64,000 nucleotides of DNA from Tachypleus tridentatus (taxonomy: Eukaryota; Arthropoda; Merostomata; Xiphosura; Limulidae), in the NCBI RefSeq assembly GCF_004210375.1, contig NC_134833.1, forward strand, positions 19,771,396 to 19,835,395. The letters are read 5' to 3'. Made by a program: the position numbers and the translations under genes. This document shows positions 58,005 through 64,000 of the stretch, in pieces (within the stretch, counting starts at the first letter, position 1; the number at the start of each line of letters is the position of its first letter). The notes under the pieces were generated by a model. That model saw only the letters and a program-made list of their open reading frames with translations, made no database searches and was not told where the DNA came from.

Positions 58005-58660
58005 AAAGACTGCTAACTCAAGTGTTAGAATTTCTCTTAAATTAGAAGAGAAATGAAACTTATGACGTAGGACTCTTAAGACTTAACTCGTAGTACTTAA
58101 ATCTTCAAGGTTAAATTTTTGAGAACATTAATTAAACTTGATAAAATATTATACGTGTATAATAAATACTTATAAATAAATATATATATATATAAATGTG
58201 CATGCAAGCATTATATAAACACTCAAATATATGCAAATATATATATACGCAGTACGATTCGCCCTCACTTCATGATACTAAGGTAGTGATGCAAAAGTGA
58301 AATATTCAAATCAATGGTGGATAGATAGAGTGTGTTCTAAACTATACCATTTAATACAGACTGTGTCCAACAAAGGCCAGCTTAGCTACAAAAACTGCAT
58401 ATAAACCAAGTTATGATAAAAACATACTCTTTAATGCAGCTCAGTAGATAAAGTAATATAATTTTCTTCACGGGCTTTCAACTAACTACAAGACTTTGGG
58501 GAAATAAACTCTGTTCTAGCCATAATAAATTCGATGTCGTGGCAACATTGGCTGCTAGTGGCTAAACAATAATACAGTTAACCCTACTCTCTAGATTCTA
58601 AAAGGCTTAAAAATGCTAAGAAATACAAACAAATATTAAGAATGTATTCGTCTGCCTTAC
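58005..58660. other. Start of intron 1 (model): unique AT-rich sequence
   Basis: AT dinucleotide runs at 58180-58260. Nothing else recognised. Confidence 0.45.
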
Positions 58661-58777
58661 CGTTTCTGCCAAATTCGATAAACTCCACTAAAGCTTTTAA
58701 AAAGCGTCTTCTATAGCGAACAGGTGTTCTAATCAATTTTTATTTGTATTAATCTAATTCGCGTCACCCTAATGTTT
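58661..58777 (-). other. Candidate non-coding exon 1
   Basis: On the minus strand about 117 nt run from a putative initiator (TCAAAC, A at 58777) to a good donor (GAAACG followed by GTAAGG, GT at 58659-58660). The stretch contains no ATG. It lies 28 bp downstream of a TATA box on the same strand. Assignment to the chitin-binding gene is by strand and by that gene's need for an upstream exon; no direct link is visible. Confidence 0.45.
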
Positions 58778-58796
58778 GATCACAGCCTTATCGCCT

Positions 58797-58870
58797 CCTT
58801 TTATACCTGTTTCTCTTACCTTCGGACATGTGAAGAAAAACCCAGCGCTTAACCAACGCACTCGCCAATC
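58797..58870 (-). promoter_or_regulatory. Candidate TATA/CCAAT promoter in CpG-rich segment
   Basis: TATAAAAGG reads on the minus strand at 58805-58797. An inverted CCAAT (58865-58869) sits about 90 bp before the putative start, the usual NF-Y range. From 58850 to 58990 the sequence is visibly CpG-rich (CGCGG, CGCCCGGGG, CGCGGTCGG), unlike its AT-rich neighbours, and carries no SINE. Together this resembles an RNA polymerase II promoter firing leftward. Confidence 0.42.
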
Positions 58871-59166
58871 GGGTTCCAAGTTCCTAAGCGTCAATTTCTT
58901 CAATGAGGAACGCGGATTATCTCGCCCGGGGTCTAGAAAATCGCGGTCGGTACGGCAATAAGATCTGCGTGACCCGGTGATTACTGGGGAGGAGAGTATA
59001 TGGCAGGATGGTGTAATGATCCGTTGCAGGTGAAGGTCTAGCTAAGTATGCAACACGTGGGGGTCACAGGTGAAAGTAGCCGTACGTTTCTTGAATATTT
59101 TCGTCAGCATCATCTCTGTGGTATATACTTTCTCTCTACGCATATATCTGTATGTTGATTAACTAT
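58871..59166. other. Upstream flank of the candidate promoter
   Basis: CpG-rich to about 58990, then mixed sequence. A short plus-strand frame at 58776-58961 crosses the TATA box and is not considered a gene. Confidence 0.4.
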
Positions 59167-59294
59167 TGTTTGTTTGTTTGTACTCACGTACGAAGCTATA
59201 CAGTGGGATATCTGTGGTCTATCTCGGTACGGGTATCAAAACCCAGTTTTTAACGGTATAACTGCGTAACATGCTGCTGTGCCACTGAGGGGCA
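59167..59294 (-). mobile_element. SINE family B (minus)
   Basis: GTTTGTTTGTTTGTACTCAC, GGGTATCAAAACCCAG, GCTGCTGTGCCACTGAGGGG. Box B altered. Confidence 0.9.
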
Positions 59295-59885
59295 TGATTT
59301 AACTGAGAAGTTGAGATATAATTTACAACTTCGAATTATTTTAGCCTTATTTTATCTAGAACGACATTTTTAATGAAATGCCAATTTCATCGCAGTTGTG
59401 GTTTTAGAGCAAAGATGCGCAATTGGTTGTTTGATTTCTGTTTACCACAAGAAACCGAACCTCGAATTTTACAAGTACTTAAAATTAATGCTTACCAATA
59501 TAAAATATATATATCTAATTGATACTGATTACCATTTACCTAACTAAATGTGTTGTGAATTTATAAACAAAACCATTATCTCTATTTGACATGTTTTAAG
59601 CTCTGCAATCTAATTAACAACGTCATTATTAATACCTGACGTATAATTTTGATTAAAGAAAACTGCCTTGTCGAATAGAACACGACCAACGAATACAGCT
59701 ATCTATATATCCATTGTTCTTACTTATCAAAAAATAATAATCTATTTTTTTTCATCATGTGGACACCTCATTGTTAACGATACTTTTGGCCATAAACTCA
59801 ATAATATCTCACGAAGTTCAGCCACATTAGGCTAACGTTAAATCAATATACTAAACCAACAAGGCGAAATCATATTAATAATGTA
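59295..59885. other. Unique AT-rich sequence, no gene seen
   Basis: A faint family-B-like remnant at 59400-59480. Nothing else. Confidence 0.45.
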
Positions 59886-59897
59886 AATACAATATGA

Positions 59898-60182
59898 TTG
59901 TTTTGTTTGTTTATTTTTGAATTTCGCGCAAAGCTACACGAGGGCTATCTGCGCTAGCCGTCCATAATTTAGCAGTTTAAGACTAGAGAGAAGGCAGCTA
60001 GTTATCACCATCCACCGCCAACTCTTGGGCTACTATTTTACCAACAAATAGTGGGATTGATCGTCACATTATAACTACCCTACGGCTGAAAGGGCGAACA
60101 TGTTTGGTGTGATGGGGGATTCGACCCCACGACCCTCAGACTACGAGTCGAATGCCTTAACCCACATGGTCATGCCAGGCCT
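59898..60182 (-). mobile_element. SINE family A (minus) with 12-bp target duplication
   Basis: TTTGTTTATTTTTGAATTTC to CATGCCAGGCC. AATACAATATGA at 59886-59897 and 60183-60194. Confidence 0.96.
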
Positions 60183-60194
60183 AATACAATATGA

Positions 60195-60566
60195 ATCAAG
60201 GCTGATAAACAAATGAATTTTTGTGAACTTTGCCAACGAAAACGATATAAGGGAAGGTACACCTCAATCACGTATTGATGATATAAACAATAGTTTTGTA
60301 AACTTATATATTAAACTAGCAATACAAGAATAATCGTAATAATAAAATTACAAGAAGGAATTTAATATCTTTTATTGATTAAAATAGTAGATGTATATCA
60401 GGCATTCTAACCAATTCTGCTAAAGTATGGCCCAGGATAAGCCTCACTTTTTATTACAGCATACAGTAATATATGAACCACGTTATATTGCTATATTCAG
60501 TGCTGACGAGTCTGTTCATGACATAACAAGCTCGTGAGGTCAACTGAAACATAACAAGCATCGTCG
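60195..60566. other. Unique AT-rich sequence, no gene seen
   Basis: Nothing recognised. Confidence 0.5.
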
Positions 60567-60578
60567 CTGATATTTCGG

Positions 60579-60838
60579 CCCCGGTATGGCCAGGTGGTAA
60601 AGGCACTCGACTCGTAATCCGAGGGTCGCGAGTTCGAATCTCCATCACAACAAACATGCTCGTCCTCTCAGCCGTGGAAGGTTTATAATATTATAATAAA
60701 TCCCACTATTCGTTGGTAAAGAGTAGCCCAAGAGTTGACGGTGAGTGGTGATGACTAGCTGCTTTCCCTCTAGTCTTACACAGCTAAATTAAGGACGACA
60801 AGCGCAAATAGTAGCTTTGTGCTAAATTCAAACAAAAC
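60579..60838 (+). mobile_element. SINE family A (plus)
   Basis: GGCCCCGGTATGGCCAGGTG to AAATTCAAACAAAACC. Flanking CTGATAT on both sides (60567, 60845) may be a short target duplication. Confidence 0.94.
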
Positions 60839-60851
60839 CAAAACCTGATAT

Positions 60852-61251
60852 ATTAGCAAACTGTTTGTCAACGACTATTACGTTACGAACCATTGATTAA
60901 ATATAATATTTGTACTTTTTCATCTAACAATACGATTAGAGTAACAAGTCAAATTAAGGGTTACTCTTTAACTAAGTGCAACGTAATTATCTGTTGTCAT
61001 CTCGAAACAAAGTCTTACAGTTTAGTGAAAAGGAAACTCCTCAAGAGTGAAACTGATAAAAACTAATCTAGACGTTTTTGTAAATATTTTTCTAGATATT
61101 ATGAATAAGATATAACTAAATAGAACTAAACTTAAACTTTGTAATGAACCATCACATTATCAAAACAAAATCTTTGCAGACTTTGATCTTTCACACCGAT
61201 ATCGCTGTGACAAATCGCTTCTTGTTAAAATTACTGAATAATATCCAACAC
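60852..61251. other. Unique AT-rich sequence, no gene seen
   Basis: Nothing recognised. Confidence 0.5.
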
Positions 61252-61468
61252 CCCTGTCACACCAAACATGCTCGCCCTTTCAGCCGTAGTGGCGTTATAA
61301 TGTGACGGTCAATCCCACTATTCGTTGGTAAAAGAGTAGCCCAAGATTTGGCAGTGGATGGCGATGACTAGGTGCTTTCCGCTAGTCATACTCTGCTAAA
61401 TTAGGGACGGCTAGCACAGATAGCCCTCATGTAGTTTTGCGCGGAATTAAAAAAGAAAGAAACAAACA
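61252..61468 (+). mobile_element. SINE family A (plus), 5' truncated
   Basis: Begins at CCTGTCACACCAAACATGCT after box B, full central domain and tail GCGCGGAATTAAAAAAG. Confidence 0.92.
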
Positions 61469-61652
61469 AACCTAAGGAAAACTATAATGGTTAGTTTTGT
61501 AAGTAATGTGAGTTTTAGGTTTGTAAGAAATAATTAAGCAGAGCTGGCATTATTTTCTATCAGTTTTAGGTTTTTGTAGATAATAGAGACGTTCACGTAG
61601 AAATGATATCTTCGTTAAAGTTTGAGTCAGTCAACACCAGTATCGGAAAAAT

Positions 61653-61935
61653 TATTTGTTTGTTTTGAATTTCGCGCAAAGCTACACGAGGGCTATTGCG
61701 CTAATCGCCGTAATTTGGCAGTGTAAGACTACAGGGAAGGCAGCTAGCCAGTCATCAATCACCACCTACCGTTAGTTCTTGGTTTGCTCTTTTACCAACG
61801 AATAAGGAGATTGACCGTCACATATTATAACGTCTCCACGGCTGAAAGAGCGAGCATGTTTGATGTGACGGGGATTCGAGCCCGCGACTCTCTAACTACG
61901 AGTTGAACGCCCTAATCACCTGGCCATGCTGGCCA
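61653..61935 (-). mobile_element. SINE family A (minus)
   Basis: ATTTGTTTGTTTTGAATTTC to CATGCTGGCC. Box B GGGATTCGAGCCC; a few small insertions. Confidence 0.94.
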
Positions 61936-62934
61936 CATGGAAAAAATAACAGGCTTAAGTGTACTTTGGATTGTAATATCCCACTTTTGAAAGACACTTA
62001 TTTCTTGAATAGGATTATATCGTCAAGTCACGTGTTTTTTTAGTGCGTTTTTTTTTCACGTTATGCATTTCCATAAAATATATAGAACTTCAGTTTTAGT
62101 GCTTCACGGTAAGTCACTAGGAAATCGTGTCCCCAAGGCTTTGCTAAGTTCTGGTATATTTATGGAAAACGTTAATATAACCGCTAAGTGATCTTTAGGT
62201 CAAAGACTTATAGGGTAGGGCCAATGTGCGATGATCGAGTTTAGACTGTTCTCAAATCGACAAAGCTCAACGTAAAAGAGCAAACTATTTACGTCAAACA
62301 ATTTATCCTAATAAACACTTATTATACTGCGAGGTTCTCGAAATTCCAAGGGTTTCATATCTTTTTTAATCCTAATTGAAATTCAATCCTGAACATTCTA
62401 TACATGTGCGTCAGATAAGAGAGATTACAGTGATGGAGACTGTTGAACCCAAGGAGATAGCGAAACGTACAAGAACGTATTTAGGCCCATCATTGAGAGA
62501 CTGAAACCGTGTATTTCATTAGGCGTAATTTTTTTTTTTTTAACCATGAAGTTGTGGTTGTCATGGATAAAATATGAGAACCTTTAGAAACAAAAGAAGC
62601 ACAGCACAGCACAGATAGACCATTGTCTAGTTTGGGGCGGGAAAAACAAAGAACCAAATTCTTTTCTGGGATTCATATAAAAAAAAATCACATTCTTGTC
62701 ACTTGAAACAATCAAAATAAAATACCCGCAATTTTTTTCAAACATTTCTGTTTATAATACTAAATTTCGTGTCATCGATTATTGCAAGAATGCGTTACTA
62801 TAGCAGTTAGCTGAGCAACTAAAAATACCAAGAACATTTCTTAAGTGAAACTTAAAGAGTTCAAATCAGTCATTAAAAAGCATATGCAATTACATTATTT
62901 CATGTATAAAATACGTTAAAATGGTTTCGTACCA
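61936..62934. other. Mostly unique sequence, no gene seen
   Basis: A B-family tail fragment at 62590-62640 (AGCACAGATAGACCATTGTC). No supported exon. Confidence 0.5.
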
Positions 62935-63150
62935 CAGCTATCTTGCGTGGTTTTGTTTCGTGGTTAGCGTATCCGGACTTTGAATTCGAAGATTCGTGGT
63001 TTTCGTTCGTTATAAAGCAGTAGGTACACAATAAAAGCGACAGTCAAATCTCATTGTTCGGTCAAATATAAGTAGCCACAGTGTTGTTGTCTGCCTGACC
63101 TTGTTAGTTAAAAACTTGAAACAGCTATGTGAAGTTGACCTCCTGTGTAG
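62935..63150 (+). mobile_element. SINE family D, old copy (plus)
   Basis: tRNA-like head GTGGTTAGCGTATCCGGAC, TTTGAATTCGAAGATTCGTG, then a decayed central domain (CAGTCAAATCTCATTGTTCG, AAGTAGCCACAGTG). The anticodon region differs from A. Confidence 0.65.
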
Positions 63151-63520
63151 TTTAAGGTAAACATTTAAATACTCTCTAGACTCCAGAGGCACCTGCTATA
63201 TCAATCGACCTGATGAACCCTGGTACTTACGAAAGGCCTCGTCGGCACAGGATACTATAGAAGTAATGCGATCGATATATTATGGATTGGCTGGCTTTCG
63301 CTCATAAATTTTTAGTATTCTAAAACGAATAAGAAATTTGGAAATATCAAACAGATGATTTTTATCATTACATTAATTCCATTATTTTTCAATAATTTTA
63401 TTATTCATAATTTATTTTATCTCTACAATAAAAACAATGGTTTAATACCTCCCTTTAAGCACAAAGAACATAATTCGTGTTTCTGAAATTAGCAATTATG
63501 AAATGTGGTAACAAGCATGA
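63151..63520. other. Unique AT-rich sequence, no gene seen
   Basis: Nothing recognised. Confidence 0.5.
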
Positions 63521-63688
63521 CGCCCGGCATGGCCAGGTGGTTAAGGTGTTCGACTCGTAACCTGATAATCGCGGATTCGAATCCTCGTCGTACCAAACAC
63601 GCTCGCCCTTTCAGCCGTGGGGACGTTATTATGTTACGATCAATCGCACTATTCGTTGGTAAAATTCCAAATTCAAAAACAAATAATA
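63521..63688 (+). mobile_element. SINE family A (plus), internally deleted
   Basis: CGCCCGGCATGGCCAGGTGG through CACTATTCGTTGGTAAAA, then straight into ATTCAAAAACAAAT. About 100 bp of centre and tail are missing. Confidence 0.92.
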
Positions 63689-63937
63689 TAACATGAAAAA
63701 AATTTTATTGGATATTGAGGACAGTTCTGTATACAATTTAAGCGTGGCCTCACTGAGATTTCTTATTCGTAATACGGTTATCATTTTGGCACTTTTATTG
63801 GATTTTAACAGAATAAACCTACTTTAACGTAAAAAGGTTTTCCGCGTAACGAAAGTCTAAACTGGAGTTTTAGCCATTTAATTTTGGTATGGTCCATGGA
63901 TTCGTGAACTGCAGCATACAATTATGTGGGTATGCAG

Positions 63938-64000
63938 ATGTGTGTGTTTTCTGACAGCAAAGCCACAGTCTATCCGCTATGTCCACCGAGGGGAATCGAG
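63938..64000 (-). mobile_element. SINE family C (minus), cut by window end
   Basis: ATGTGTGTGTTTTCTGACAG, CAAAGCCACAG, CACCGAGGGGAATCGAG. The element continues beyond the window. Confidence 0.9.

Larger units (their letters stand above)
31284..58777 (-). other. Transcription unit for secreted chitin-binding protein (gene model)
   Basis: Model built from the sequence, all on the minus strand. It has a non-coding exon 1 (58661-58777), exon 2 with the start codon (43671-43744), exon 3 of 35 nt (39687-39721) and exon 4 with the stop (31914-32189 plus 3' UTR). Introns are about 14.9, 3.95 and 7.5 kb and all are GT-AG. The coding parts are 40, 35 and 276 nt, together 351 nt or 116 codons plus stop, with phases matching at both joins. 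The exon 2-3-4 chain is strong because splice sites, phase and protein sense (signal peptide, cleavage site, domain) agree independently. The link to exon 1 rests only on position, strand and promoter motifs. Extra non-coding exons could exist. Confidence 0.72.

Noticed and set aside
58776..58961. 61-codon plus-strand frame in the CpG-rich segment
   Set aside because: It runs across the TATA box and CCAAT motif of the opposite strand and matches no family; the promoter reading explains the composition better.

Overview
This is 64 kb of animal nuclear DNA, AT-rich, gene-poor and full of repeats. There is no bacterial-style gene layout, rRNA or CRISPR. The only convincing gene encodes a small secreted protein with one chitin-binding type-2 (peritrophin-A/CBM14) domain, of the kind arthropods use in cuticle. 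This gene and the dense tRNA-derived SINEs suggest an arthropod, probably a chelicerate such as a horseshoe crab. That assignment is inference; no species marker was seen.

The gene is on the minus strand and was assembled from splice signals. Exon 2 (43671-43744) holds the start codon and the first half of a signal peptide. Exon 3 is a 35-nt exon (39687-39721). Exon 4 (31914-32189) holds the whole chitin-binding domain and the stop. Reading phases match at both joins (phase 1, then phase 0). The result is a 116-residue protein: signal peptide, an RVKR furin-type site at residues 25-28, then a six-cysteine domain. A TATA/CCAAT-type promoter and an ATG-free 5' exon (58661-58777) probably form its upstream end, giving a transcription unit of about 27 kb. 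Intron 3 is almost entirely one 6.85-kb minisatellite.

Repeats fill most of the rest. Four tRNA-headed SINE families can be separated. A (about 280 bp, tRNA-Thr(CGT)-like head) is the commonest. B and C are about 125 bp with related short heads. D is old and degraded. A, B and C share a 3' tail module (CAGATAGCCC...GTAGCTTTG), and A and D share a central domain. Many copies keep perfect 9-15 bp target-site duplications, and several are nested. A Penelope-like retroelement 3' end lies at 11.70-12.12 kb and a MITE-like inverted-repeat element at 8.36-8.83 kb.

Layout: 0.1-1.1 kb, two minisatellites; 5.5-8.4 kb, an 84-bp AT-rich array; 9.5-31.3 kb, SINEs mixed with short arrays; 31.3-58.8 kb, the gene with its satellite-filled intron, more SINEs and a cluster of arrays at 47.4-53 kb; 58.8-64 kb, promoter flank and SINEs. 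Several array units are multiples of three bases, so they make long open frames on both strands. These are not genes.
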